Assembly (NCBI GenBank): GCA_000827265.1
Contig: KN834795.1
Coordinates: 175,742 to 239,741, forward strand
DNA: 64,000 nt
Origin: Collybiopsis luxurians FD-317 M1
Lineage: Eukaryota > Basidiomycota > Agaricomycetes > Agaricales > Omphalotaceae
Direction: 5' to 3'
Part shown: one piece after another, positions 20,982 through 32,460 of the stretch
Layout of the letters: every line of letters starts with the position of its first letter
Numbering within the stretch: position 1 is the stretch's first letter
Notes under the pieces: generated by a model
The model's input: only the letters and a program-made list of their open reading frames with translations
The model's database searches: none
What the model was told of the DNA's origin: nothing
Made by a program: the position numbers and the translations under genes

Positions 20982-22513
20982 TTATGCAATTTTTCTATGA
21001 ATGTAATACTCCCCACCTGCATTCGACCAGGAAACATCTCCAGAGAAATACTGATGAGTGCTGACTTCGAATAAGAGTCCTACATCCTGAAAACATATTC
21101 CACCAAGTTAATAATAAATGAACGTTAATGAACCCTCATAAGACTCACATCGGCGCCCGAATGAACAGCTCCTGAACGGTTCACCCCGCACAGTCCAAAT
21201 GACTCAAGGGAAACAAGAATGGCTCCGGGTTTCATGAACTGTATGAGGTTCTTGACATTCTCATTAACTGACCTCAAGCGTGTCAAAAAAGTTGTTCTTT
21301 GAGAATTAATTCAGACTCACGAGAAGGGGGAAATTTTAGGTTGTTAGCAAGAACCAAGTCCGCTGCTTGTATCCATTCCAGAACTTCTGCATTGCGAGTC
21401 ATATCTCCACATACGACATCTATCTTGCCAACGGGAATGCCCCAAATCTGGCTTCGAACAATGGCAGCCTTGACCATGGTATCTGCTATAGCTGCTACAG
21501 CTGATCTGAGTTCAATTCCGAAAGCTTTACAACCTCGGGTTAGTGCAGCTTGGGCAACAGTGTTCCCTGCGCCACTGCCCAAGTCTACAAACAAAGAATC
21601 ACTCTCCAAGTGGGTCTCGTCAAATAGACGCTCTAAAAATTCTGGCATCAACTCTCCATAGACAGTTTCTTCCTGGCCTCCTTTGAGATGCTCCTGTTTC
21701 GGTTTAACACAGCGCCCGTAGATTTCCTGCAATAAGTGAACGATACATTGGGTGTCTGGGCCCACTAAGGGGGGCGCTGAGCCAAAGATGTTGTTAATAA
21801 TCTTAAGGGTGTCCAAGAAAATTTGATCATCCCGCTCTTGCATAGCAAGTTCGAGACAGTCGATATGTGTCTAACAAACATTAGGTTCATATTCATACCA
21901 CATTTAACAGCCACATACCTGTAGGTTCATGTCCGACTCAAATATTAGAGCTGTGAAATCCTCTTATGCAATGCGTCATGAAGAGTTTTATAAGCTTACC
22001 AGTAGAGAGGACCTTGATTGTCTCAATGAGATCATCAACCGGTTGGTAGTTGACTTTTGTACGCGAGAAGCAAAGCGGATATCTGGAGCGATAATGAAGA
22101 GATAAAGGATAAAACAAATCTCTGGACTATTGTAAGGGGCTTCTAAGTTACCTTTCATATGCCACTCTGCCAGGAAAGACGAATTCGAATACTGGGAACT
22201 GGCAGTCCCAGCTGTTAGGCTCGAGATTTTCAAACACTTTTTGAAATTTCTCAGTTTGTGAAGTGACAATGTAACTGGACGTACTTGGCAGATAATGATC
22301 GACATTCTCATTTACAGCAGCCATTGAACTGAGCATGTAGCTCTCTTGGAGACCCTGGATCTTATATCCCCTCTGGCGCAAGAAGGTGAAGGTCTTATTA
22401 ATGGAGAGGGGTGTTAGGACCTCCATAGGGAGATCCGGGCTAGGTGAAGACTCTAAAGGTGCAGGAAAGCTGCTGATTTGTTGAGGAGAGCAGTAGGAAA
22501 ATTGAATCTCCAA
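20982..22513 (-). CDS. DOT1: DOT1 histone H3K79 methyltransferase
   Basis: SAM-dependent methyltransferase expected to modify Lys79 of histone H3 in chromatin. Six exons, 22513-22152, 22082-22000, 21962-21919, 21870-21321, 21267-21149 and 21086-20982, join in frame to 420 aa. DOT1 signatures are all present: VYGELMPEFLERLF, the SAM-binding loop FVDLGSGAGN, the GIE acidic residue after strand 2 (KAFGIELR), the RSQIWG turn, VVCGDM, and ADLVLANNLKF (the NN motif). The C-terminal strands follow after the splice (KPGAILVSLESFG and the terminal YYIHRKIA). The N-terminal 120 residues are the less conserved fungal lead. It has no premature stops, unlike several neighbours. It is much shorter than animal DOT1L but normal for a fungal catalytic core. 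Its ATG is 139 bp from repeat E copy 2. Confidence 0.93.
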
Positions 22514-22651
22514 CTCTATCCCGACGTGCTTTTTGCCTCCCTTATTACGATCTCCAGAGTCCGGATTTTTTGCAGCGTTTTGCAGCGTTTGTCGTGCCCT
22601 GATAAAGAATTGCCTAAGCCACCTTCGCTCAAGGAACAGTCATCGCCTATA

Positions 22652-23640
22652 CCTGTATCGACGACAACATTCAGCGCCAGATAAGGCAATCTTCTTGCCG
22701 GTTTGAGCATTGACTTCCTAAGAATGTAAATCTCAATGGCTGCCAAATGTAGTTTTGAGAAGTGCCAAACCTTATACCAATCTGCCCAGGGAACCATCGA
22801 GTTTAAGATTTGAGTTTGATTCATAAGTGATCAGTTGAACTCGTGTTATTTTAGGAAATACATAGCGACACGCTGTCCAAACAAATGCAAAACTTGATGG
22901 GGTGTCACCGGCCCTGGGTAACTCACACACCGTGCTGCGCCTCACTATGGTTTCGCCATTGGCCGAATGTGACACTCCTCGGTTGTGTGTAACTACACAT
23001 ACCAAGTATACTTGTAGTTGTTCTTCTGAGCCCCACCTTCGTTTTATTTACTGTAACCTAGCTAGACACTTATCACTATCACTTTTGTGATACCACCTTT
23101 CTGTCCAGAGAATGCCCTTCGCCTCTTTCTCATGACGCCAATGAATGAGAGCTGGTGCGCAATTGCATCGAGTAGTCATCCACCAGGCGCAATAGAAGCC
23201 TTTATGACGAGTTCATGCGGCAGAAGGGTGAATGAAGAAAGAGTTCAGTTTGTGACCTACTTTACAAGACAAGCGGAGTTCAAGAGTAGCGAAAGCATCT
23301 AGTTTCTTTTGAGTAAGCGCATTAATAGCAAAGAGGTACAAGGAGATACGGACTGATCTTACGTTTGTCAATTTCTTGCTCATTGACAAACGTAAGGCGT
23401 AGACAAGTTCGGACCATCACAAGTACAACTCACTCCCGTTTTAGGTCCTTCACAAATACAACGTGAAAGCCATTTTGTACGGTGGTGATGGTACCGATAA
23501 AGGCAAAGACGTACTTCACATAACGCGGGCTAGGAATTAAACGCTGAACAGGCGCTTAAGAGCGTCTCCTTCAATTTCACGATCGGATTGGATCCGCCTA
23601 AAGGTTTGAATCGTAAGCAATACGTGCCATCGTAGCCTGG
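22652..23640 (-). repeat. Large repeat E, copy 2
   Basis: Inverted copy of 9532-11003 lacking about 490 bp of its middle. At the deletion point (23358-23396) a perfect hairpin has formed. Confidence 0.8.
23358..23396. repeat. Perfect 15-bp hairpin
   Basis: CTTACGTTTGTCAAT (23358-23372) is exactly complementary to ATTGACAAACGTAAG (23382-23396), with a 9-base loop ttcttgctc. The left arm plus loop has the orientation of repeat copy 1 although the flanks are in the opposite orientation. Confidence 0.9.
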
Positions 23641-23962
23641 TCAACCCCGCAGGAACGGCAGTAGGGGAACTCCCTGAAAAGCCGTGGCCTTACATAGACA
23701 CATCAAACAATGTTCGTGTATGCGTCCGGGAGATTTCTCAGTCCTTGGCCAATTTAAATTATGGTAGGGGGCAAGAAGGTCATAATTTATAGAAAAGATA
23801 TGCGTCAAGAGCCCTTTGTTTCAAAAATTTTGCTCTAACATCCGGATATTCCATCCGAAGGTCCTTTATGATGAACGGCGCCTTTCAGAGACGAATTCCA
23901 AGTCCTTTGTAAAACAGTGGCACCGAAATCATAATCCCTAACACATCCTGACTTCCACCATC

Positions 23963-24333
23963 ATGGCCACTGAACAGAAACTCTTGATTTTCAAAGGATG
24001 TGACGAAGAGCCAGAGTGGGAAATGATTGAAGAAGCTGGAATCAAGAAGTGGAAAGATGAGGATGTGAGTGATACATGCCCTTTTCCATGTTTTCAATGA
24101 CTCAGTAAAATAAGTAGGTCACCTCTATCCTCGAGAAGCTGGAGCAGCATGTTGAATTGGGAAAATACCACATCAAAAGACTCCGCAAAAAGCTTCGAGA
24201 AAAGGATGCCAAGATCAAGTGCCTCGAAGAGCGTCTGAGGAATGCTAGCCTTTCCCAGTATGTCCTGCGACATTGCGCCGTTTCCTCCAGCACTAACACT
24301 CGCGTCTCCGGACAGCACAAGCTGAGGTGGTAG
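23963..24333 (+). CDS. Small coiled-coil protein
   Basis: Exons 23963-24064 and 24118-24333 give 105 aa. The intron (53 nt) has a GTGAGT donor and an AAGTAG acceptor. The first 34 residues are acidic (GCDEEPEWEMIEEAG). The second exon is a basic coiled coil (LEKLEQHVELGKYHIKRLRK, then REKDAKIKCLEERL) and ends in a Ser-rich tail. No family recognised. It overlaps antisense frames that show no splice or domain support. Confidence 0.5.
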
Positions 24334-26692
24334 CGAGACTAGGCCGTTTAATCAGGACGTTGCTTTGAAGCAACAGTAAGCAGGGAATCCTTCTGACAAG
24401 CAAGGATGGGTCATGTCTTCGAAATCGATATGTATTCTTGATATTAGGCTGCCATTGGATATGTTAAAGAATTAGAGTTTTAATAATTGTGGAAACAATG
24501 GCCGAATTGCAGGAAGAGAAATTACATGATGATGCTCCCGTCGCGACAGACGCAAATTTGAGGTCAAAGTTATATAGTCATGACTCTAAAGCGGCCATTA
24601 CGGTCTAGGAAAAATGAGTTAATGAGTAATGGCAAAGCCAAATTCCACTCATCTTGTTGAGAAGAAGTACATAGATCAATTCATGTATGCGAAGTGGCAG
24701 TCTAACTGCATAAAATAGGAGACCTAGTCGATATGCGACAAGGTAAGGGACCCCAGCGAGAGAAAATAATAGGTATGGATCTGCCTGAGCATCGGAGCAA
24801 GATAGACAATCGTATGGAGCTAGTATACTTCGGCCCTCGGCTCCTGGTAGTCAATCTCCCATTAAACGGCGTACATGGCAATAATGGAACCAACCAACCA
24901 ACCCTGGCCATTCCTAATGCATTACAGTATGTTGTTCACAGGTTCATGCATCGGGGTAAATTATATTTCAGATTTCCAAAATGCCCAGCGAGATTCCTGA
25001 TGGATGAGCAACTTTCCAGCACAATCTGCGAACCACTGCAATGGCCCATCAGCAAAGAGATGCAAAAATTAAATACTTGTACGTTACATTGCTTGTGATA
25101 CGGTGTGTTCCAAGTGCCAGTATAGAGATTTTATTAATTCTCTGTGTTCTGAGCAGATTATACAAGGCTTACGAACTGTATGGTTCCTATCAATCCATAC
25201 ATCTGAAATATGATCATGAATAACCAGAAATACGGTTGCTCGTCTAGTAGGTGGACAGAGAAAGCGGCAAATGAATTCACTGTCTTTGAAACGACGCGTG
25301 AACCCAAAAGGAACATTGCAGATACGGCCAGCCGTTCGACCTGTTTGAGCGATACTTAGTCTTATTCTTGCGATAAGACCGCAAACATAGACAGATAGAG
25401 ATCATTTCCTGGGAAAAGATGCTGCGAGTTTCAGACACATTGACCAATTCAAAATAAAGAGCTCGAGGGACTGCTGAACGCCTACCTTTACCAATTCAAT
25501 TGAACCTGGGCCAGCCAACACTTGCTGCTGGATGTTGCCTCGAAACTGGTTCTCTTGTAAGTCGCAGACGCAACGACGCGAAATATGCCGGCCAATGAGC
25601 GCTTGAGCATAGTGAAGATTTATGTATGTATCACTCTTTGTACTGGACGCGATGCGTTTGGTTGGTTAGTAAGTGAAATTGTGTGTGAAGATGGTGAACA
25701 AGGTAATAATAGCGTGTCATTGGGACAAGGCTCTTGATGGGCCTTCGGGTCCCGGCGACTGGGATTCTGTATACACGGTCAGCTGCGATGGGGTTCCCCT
25801 GTGCCCGGACTACTAATTGCGGTGTTTGCAGCGCTTCAATGTGCCGAAAGCGAGCCAACTTGTTGTTTTCTCGAGTGCTGCCATGGTGTATTGGCAAGAG
25901 TAGCAGTTCGGATGCAGGTATTATGTCTATTGACTCATGTTATAAAGATATGTATATTAATCACACTAGAGATGAGATGAACTGGGTGGGTGGGTGTGAA
26001 AAGAAAACAATCTGCAAGATTCTGCTACTGCAAACGGCTCGACGGACACGCGATGACGGTAGCGAACTTCGAAGCAAAGATTACTGCACCACGCGTCTGT
26101 ACAAAGACCACGGTTTACCGCAACCTTCGCTTGTGTCAAACACACAATTAACGTTCAGGAAATTTCTGCGGGTTCATAACAGGAAACAGCGGAGCCAAAC
26201 AAGTGCAAGCAAAGTGTCCCTGAGTGGTGTCCCTGAGTGCTGTGACTAACACGCGCTTCTTTCTACTGTATAGTGTTATGTGCGACGTGACTTACTCTCA
26301 TGAATGAATCAAAGGGATTTGAGAGGAAAGAGGCACTATGCGACACTTCGGTACGAGACCTACGGGTTATCTATAATCCGAATCCAGCAACAGCAACGGC
26401 AGGTTCATCCTCATATTTTCTTACCTGTCCTCCGATCAGATAAAGATCAGAAACTTGAACACCACGCATTTTCAGAGGCGGCATGGTTAGTTTAAAAAAT
26501 CATTGATCGAAATAAGTACTACGTAAAGACATGGATCTGAAGAATTTCCAATAGCTAACCTGTACGGAGTTGAGCTCACTAGAGATGAAGAATCTTATGA
26601 CGAGGGGCGATAAACAAGGAGAAGGGGAGGAGTAAGGAGTTTGCAGAACACTAGGATCTTCGCTAATCTGCTTCACCCTGACATTCTATCAA
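24334..26692. other. Intergenic; weak frames only
   Basis: Frames at 24733-25098 (+), 25631-25897 (-) and 25734-26249 (+) have no domain or splice support. The GTGTCCCTGAG doublet at 26214 and about 50 bp before it are shared with 49450-49523. Confidence 0.45.
26214..26237 (+). repeat. GTGTCCCTGAG doublet
   Basis: Two units 13 bases apart, preceded by gccaaacaagtgcaagcaa, which recurs with few changes before the doublet at 49500. Confidence 0.9.
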
Positions 26693-27003
26693 AAGACCAC
26701 CAGTGTTCAAGCTTGAGTTGAATGAACACATTACTGAGGTTGCCGAGAAAGCACTTAAAGTGAGGTCCTATCAGCCTTCTTGATTATAGTTTCACTTCTG
26801 TGATCTATATACAGGTTTACTCTTGGATTCGTCAGGTATAAGAACGAAATGGGATAGATATCTTTTCACCTCCTCAACAACCTTGAATAAGTTCCATATC
26901 CGTCGCTCCCCGGCCAGCTACAAGACTCAGCTCCTAGAGCTTGGAGCTAGTCGTCTGGATGCCTTCTTCATGGATCTGGGCTGTTGCTGTCAAGTTGCTG
27001 TAG
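26693..27003 (+). pseudogene. SAM methyltransferase family, N-terminal fragment
   Basis: Resembles the Agaricomycete class I methyltransferase family with lead helix EHIxxVxxKAxxV, YPCIRRF, and a glycine-rich SAM loop LDxGCC. Here: NEHITEVAEKALK, then after a GTGAGG...ATACAG intron VYSWIRQ, then after a second intron FHIRRSPASYKTQLLELG and FFMDLGCC. The coding sequence stops at the SAM loop; the expected continuation (FGTDxRK...) is missing. It therefore looks truncated, with a second fragment of the same family immediately downstream. Confidence 0.5.
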
Positions 27004-27052
27004 GTCTTATTACGATCTGCGTAATGACTGTCTTTCGACAGGTTCAGCCTGA

Positions 27053-27500
27053 AAGGCGAGGGGCTCAAGTTTTATAGAAGACATGCCCGAATTCATAATG
27101 ATGAGAAGCTCAAAGAACATGTCTTCGACGTGTCGCAGAGGGCATTTGAGGTAAGCCTCGCCTTTATAAGGCACTCTTAAGGCAATGATAAGAATGCTAA
27201 TCTCTGGTATATCCTTACCACTGCATTTTGAGGTATGGGGAAATACGAACGATACTGAACTTCAGAATCGACCCGCATCTATATTGGATTCGGTCCGTCC
27301 CCTTCAAGCGAGGCCTCGATCAATGAATATCCTTCGAGGCCAACTCTCTGCGATTGACGCCTCAGCTTTCTTTCATCTTTTAACGGAGATAACCAACTCA
27401 TCATAGTTTTAAAGAAGCCTGCATCGTTACTTTCCCCTGTTCCAGGGTTATCCATTTTTGGCTCTCACCTCGGCGTATTAATTCACAAAATTAGATTTTT
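27053..27500 (+). pseudogene. SAM methyltransferase family, chimeric second fragment
   Basis: Begins again with the family N-terminus (FYRRHARIHNDEKLKEHVFD, then VSQRAFE with a GTAAGC donor) and, after 27240, has the family C-terminal part: GQLSAIDASAFFHLL and, after a stop, LLSPVPGLSIFGSHLG. The SAM-binding middle is absent and frames are broken, so this is a decayed internal-deletion copy in tandem with the previous fragment. Confidence 0.5.
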
Positions 27501-27547
27501 CATATCATGGAGCGAAGAGTACAAGTTAAACATAGCGAGGATAGGAG

Positions 27548-28420
27548 TCACTGTTGTGCAGATGAGACAGCATCAACTAGGAATCCTAGGTTATGGTCTG
27601 CGACTGCTATACTATCCTGAATATTTTTGAGGCGGGTCTCAAGGGGGAAATATCTGATGAATCCCGAGTCCTCGTAATGTCCTTTGACAACTGCTAGATC
27701 ATCCATGAAAATTTGCAAACAGATTGTGAATGGCTGAACCAAGAGCAGCATTCTATTGAACCTCCGCATGGCAATACGAAGGGCCTCGCTCTCGTTGTCC
27801 AAAGCGTCCTTCACTCGCTTACTCCCTCAGAGGAGGAGCACAGTCCAAACCCATGAGTTGACTTTCACTTTGTTCTTCAGAGTCATCTTCTGCTCTGCAA
27901 ATAACACATCGGACCACTTAACGAGGACGCCGATGAATACATTCTCGTCCTCAAGCATGTTCTCTGCAACGGTGAGAAGATGCTGAACGCGGTGCGCCTC
28001 TTCCCATAACTCTTTCACTTGAGCACCTTCAATGTAGGAACCAGCGGACATAGTCTCTATCGCGCGAGCATTGACGAATGTGATCCTGATGGTGGGAAGT
28101 GGATGTCAACACTGTACTCCCCGATGGCAAAACATCTTACCATTTGAGAGAGCCCATTGCATTCGAGCTCAGACTGTCTGCGCCCTTGACCATTCTCTCG
28201 AATCTTTCTTCCATTGCCAAACAGGCTGTGTCTGGATCATGCGGAAGGGTTAGAACTGGCATCCAAAGGTGGGAAGGAACGCACAGATCATTTCAGACTT
28301 GGTGTCCGCCTCTTTCGACATTGTTTCTTCGATTTCTTGAATCCGAAAAAGTATCGGAGCGCGTTTGAAGCAGTAAAATGCGAACACAATTAACAGCGAG
28401 AATGAGAAGACAAAACGCAT
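27548..28420 (-). CDS. Membrane-anchored coiled-coil protein
   Basis: Four exons, 28420-28285, 28231-28141, 28085-27863 and 27817-27548, join in phase to 239 aa. The first intron (53 nt) has a CTAACCC branch site. The N-terminus MRFVFSFSLLIVFAFYCFKR is a signal anchor or uncleaved signal peptide. The rest is helical with coiled-coil character (AMEERFERMVKGADSL; VKELWEEAHRVQHLLTVAEN; KDALDNESEALRIAMRRFN). No catalytic motif. Overall plan (one N-terminal hydrophobic segment plus helical repeats) resembles the gene at 41929. Stop is TGA, showing that TGA terminates translation in this genome. Function unknown. Confidence 0.7.
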
Positions 28421-30008
28421 AGCAGCAGACCGGATGGTAGTTGATGGTGGGTGTGAAGGGGAAAGAAACTGTGCTGAGTGGCACAATTCATTCTGGTGGC
28501 GTGTTCATGGGACATATAATAAAGGGCCCTTTGCAAAAGAGATAAAGGGAAAGATAGTGTGTGGCAGAGATTCACAGTAACATTGTTGGAAGCGCTCGAT
28601 ATCGATTCACAATCGGTGACGCCGGATAGTGAAGAAGACCGTGCGCCTTTGTATGAGTATCTCCGTCGGAGTCCTACCATCGTCATCAACGGACGCGAAG
28701 TATCTAGTATAGGCGAACAGGGGATGTGCTCTTCGTCTTCCTCATTCTAGGAAGCTCTGGACTGACAGCAAAACGCAGGTGCGCGCACCGCTGCTCCGGA
28801 ACCTGCCCTGTGCTCGGTATAGGGATTGGAAGCATGGGTGGCAGTATTAAGTATCCGTCTTTTGAACCGCCTTTTCAGCAGAACATAATCATCACCATCA
28901 TCGAGAAGAACTACTTCAGAATCGGACTCGGACGGTGACACCTGTTACTGGACTTGTGCTGGGAATTGATCGATTGATCTAAGCCGACAGCATTCGTCTG
29001 TTTTTGTAAAAGGTTTCAAACAAGTTTTGCAACTCGTTCAATCAAATCGTCTTTCGACTTTGGGTGTTGGCAACGGCGGACGGAGAGGTGGGATCCCCAA
29101 TAAGTTGCGCAAGTTATGAAGCCCGAAGAGTACACCTGCGCTTGCTGCTCATCCAGATGTGATTATGAAGAGTGGGACTAGGAAGGAGTACGAGTTGCCG
29201 AACGGGATCAGGCAGACAATGAATGGAATTGGGTTTACGTACAGGGCTCAGGATAGTAAGGAGAAGAATCTGGCAAAGGCACAGACGGAGGTACGATAAA
29301 GTTATCAATAGCATCCTTGGTTGGGTACAGTCCCAGTTCCAGCAGTCGGTCTGTGATGCCCATGATTGGAGGTGGAGGAGGTATTGGGATTGGACTTGGA
29401 TTCGGACTCGAGATGCGCCCAGATTCTAAATACTTGTAAGTTTCCGCAAGGGTTCAAATTGTGGACCATGCCGTGTAAGGTTTACTTCCTTCATCTGATC
29501 GGGGAATGCTGCTTACACGTGTTTATCACATCACATCTCAACCCGTTGATCAGGACCCGTTGATCAGGCCTCAGGACCCAACCTGCTTATCAAAACTCCG
29601 GTGTATATAAAAATCCCATTGAACTACTGCCTACTGGGACCTGTGATTAGAATACCAAATGAACACAAAATCTGAAAATGACGGAGTCAGGTTCAGACAA
29701 AACCTGGTCAATTTTGGCTGGATTTGGGCAAGATATATGACTGGATCACATCCGAGTGTATAGTCACGGGTCCTTGCCTACTACTGCGCCACTTTTGTGC
29801 AATGAGATTGGGAATATATATCCGATTTTAAACCAGCCCTTTGTCTCCTCTTCCTGGACTCAATCACATCGAATCACATCGAATCACATCATGTAAACCA
29901 GGGTTTCCTTGTTGCGCCCATATCTCTTCCCTCTCTATCTCTCTATACTTCCCTCTCTTTACTTCCTTGTCCTAAGGTCCCCTCCCGTGTATCGTTCAAA
30001 TTCAAGAT
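28421..30008. other. Intergenic; weak frames; CT-rich promoter tract
   Basis: Frames at 28559-28750 (+) and 28747-28941 (-) overlap and neither has clear support. At 29925-29975 a CT-rich tract (ctctctatctctctatac) precedes the chromodomain-like gene, as is usual for strong fungal promoters. Confidence 0.4.
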
Positions 30009-31392
30009 ATGGGCTGTCGCAAGTCGAGAAAAGGTTCAGCTCCAAAGGACAAAGAGTATGACGTCGGTATGTTCTTTCATTTGTTTTTCTTTCTCTTCAA
30101 GATTCTTAACATACTCATTGGGTGCATTCGCAAAAGAGTACATCAAAATGGCTGAAGTTTTGGACTCAGGAAGATGGGTGAGTGGCAGTCACAGTGTATC
30201 TCGGATTTATTATAGCTTCCGTACTTTAGCGTCTACTTATAAAGGCAAGGGTACAGGCAGAGCATCAGACTCCTTCCCATTTGCGTTTGCAAGGGAGTAA
30301 AATCCGAGTTATATATACACACATATATGCCGTGCCAAATACAGCTCAGATTCACTCCCTTGTAAACACAAATGGGAAGGAGTCTGGCCGAGCATCTGAA
30401 GTAAAAATCTCAAATATCTGTTCCAAACAGTGGGCTGGATATGACGATCCTGCAGACAACAGGTAAGAGGTAGTGGATGATTTCCGGAGCAGAAACCGAT
30501 GTCAACGTAGTTGGGAAAGTGAAGAGGCTCTATCAAGAAATTGCCAGCGTTTGTTAGCTTCCTTCTGGCGCGAAGTCGGCCGGGATGATAAGGACTACGT
30601 CGTCGGACAACAGTTAACCGCATCTAAAGGGTGGATTGGTGAGTGTTAAATATTGCAATACATCAATCTCATCACCTGCACTATTTAGCATCGGAAATAG
30701 CCCTCTTCGCTGACTGCATCAGTAACTGGCCAAAGAAAAGGAAAATTGGACCCGTCCCAATTGAAACCACAGAGTTACCTCAGACGTCTGGCTCTCCTGT
30801 TAAGCGCCCACGAATTCACCAATCAAAGGATCCCAGTGATTATCCAGAACAAGTGACCTTGTCTATCGAATCTGCCCCTCCGATCCAAGAAGGACAGCAC
30901 GAAGGAGATACTGCAGCATTGAACGCGCAGGATCTGCCTCGGAGGCCCATGCTCCCTTCCCCTCTGGTGGTTCAATCGCCCGAGCTTCTTACAGCACATT
31001 CCATCTCTACGCATCCTGGAACTTCCTCCGACGATCCACATGCAGGAAGCTTCCTGGCGACGGATTATCAGGTCCCTGTTCCACGTAGTTTCGGAGACTT
31101 ACTCAGTTTCGTACACCTTATTCAAGACGGCGAAAATCTTGTTCTACTTTCTATGGATGAGCCGAACGCAGGAGAAAGTGCCGACGGCAATGCGACGAGC
31201 GAAACCCATATCCCCTCCGAAAGCACGTCTACCCCCAGTTTCGAAGATATGCATTTGGAGGAGGAAGACGACTTAGATCTTGTTTATCCCGTTGAGCTGG
31301 GTGCGGAAGGAAACGTCGACGGCAATGCGACGACTGTGGCACATTCCCAAGTTACTCCCTCTGGAAATATGTCTGTTGAGCAATACACATAG
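30009..31392 (+). CDS. Chromodomain-like protein
   Basis: Exons 30009-30066, 30137-30177, 30431-30462, 30511-30638 and 30689-31392 join in phase to 320 aa. A basic start (MGCRKSRKGS) leads into chromodomain pieces: EYDVEYIKMAEVLDSGRW, WAGYDDPADNSW, then ESEEALSRNCQRLLASFW, the pattern E-Y-hE-hL...KW-GY-D--NSWE-EE...NC--LL--FW. The short exon joint W|WAGY lacks about ten residues of strand 2 (normally YLVKW), so the methyl-lysine cage is probably incomplete unless an exon inside intron 2 was missed. The remaining 230 residues are Ser/Pro/Glu-rich and acidic with a basic patch (KKRKIG, KRPRIHQ). Likely nuclear, chromatin associated by family. Intron 2 (253 nt) hosts a hairpin element. Confidence 0.65.
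30260..30396. repeat. Foldback (MITE-like) hairpin in intron
   Basis: Arms 30267-30298 and 30354-30385 (agactccttcccattt... and its complement) pair over 32 bases with about three mismatches, separated by 55 bases of AT-rich loop. The outer sequence gagcatc also pairs after a small bulge. It lies wholly inside intron 2 of the chromodomain-like gene. Confidence 0.75.
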
Positions 31393-32062
31393 ATCATGCC
31401 AGTAAGTTATTACGCTTTCGATTGTGGCTCAGTTCTCATTCTATCTTCGAGTTTCTAGATGATGAAAAGACTTGCTTTGATCAGCACGATTTTGGTCCTT
31501 CTTTCAGAAAACTTCATTGAGGGCGCCGACCTCGATTTTATCAAGATTCGATAAATCGAATTTCTTGGCTTGCCTTTCAGTCATGGCGTTATTTCTTCTA
31601 TTGATTATTTAGGTTTTTTCTCTCTTCGATATATGATACGTTGTTCTACTATACTATTCCAAAATATTCCTTACTGATTTGCGCACATCTTTTACACTTC
31701 GGTCAATCGTAAACGTTAATGTTAAATGATCATACACGCCGGAGAAACAAAAACAAGACCATGTTATGAACGCAACGGTCCGAAAAAAAGGCGAGGTGAT
31801 AAAAGCATCTGTAGCGCCGCTGTTGCGACAATCTCTGACTCAAATTCTCAGTCTTGGCGCTATTCGTCGGCATATAAGTGGTGGACAAGTACCAATACGT
31901 CCGTTTAGTACGGTGAAGCCCGAGGCTCGAACTATTATTACTTATATAGACGCGTTCAAGCACATACACAATCTATCGAGTATCTGAGAGGCATCGAAAG
32001 TGAGTAGTTTTTCAATCTGAGTGTTCCAAACCCCTACCAATAATTTTTTGCTAATTTTAGCT
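31393..32062. other. No gene supported
   Basis: Short frames on both strands (for example 31730-31969 minus) without domain or splice support. Confidence 0.45.
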
Positions 32063-32460
32063 ACTCATCTCAGCAAGTTGATATACTTTACGCCACAGTT
32101 CAGACCTGAAATTCTGGATTTCTCTCTTTACCTGAATTCCGCCACTGAGCTCTGAGTGAATATTTCTACACCATGACTTGCACGTGAATGTGTGCCGGGA
32201 TAATTCGATGATAGCGATACAAGGATCTTTGTCTCTATGCAGGTAGCACGAATCATTTATATAATCGAATTCTATGCTTTGACCATTGGTGCGCAGTTCG
32301 AACATCCGTCGTATTAGTGGACATAGTTGAAAATTGGGGAAGTTCATCGATCAACTTCTGTGCATAAAATATCAATTCATGGTGTTAATGCAGTCTGATT
32401 TTTATTAGGTGTATACAGTATAGAATTAGCTTCGCTTTTTGGCAAGAATAATTTCGAGAG
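32063..32460 (+). repeat. Composite of two dispersed repeats
   Basis: 32063-32241 matches 488-712. Immediately afterwards 32242-32460 matches the SUN gene tail and 3' flank (4085-4310 and 48910-49138): gaacatccgtcgtattagtgg and gatttttattaggtgtata are shared. The junction of two repeats here shows that the SUN tail moves as part of a repeat. Confidence 0.75.

Noticed and set aside
24094..24320. Minus-strand frames over the small coiled-coil gene
   Set aside because: The plus strand has a consistent two-exon model with good splice sites; the minus frames have none.
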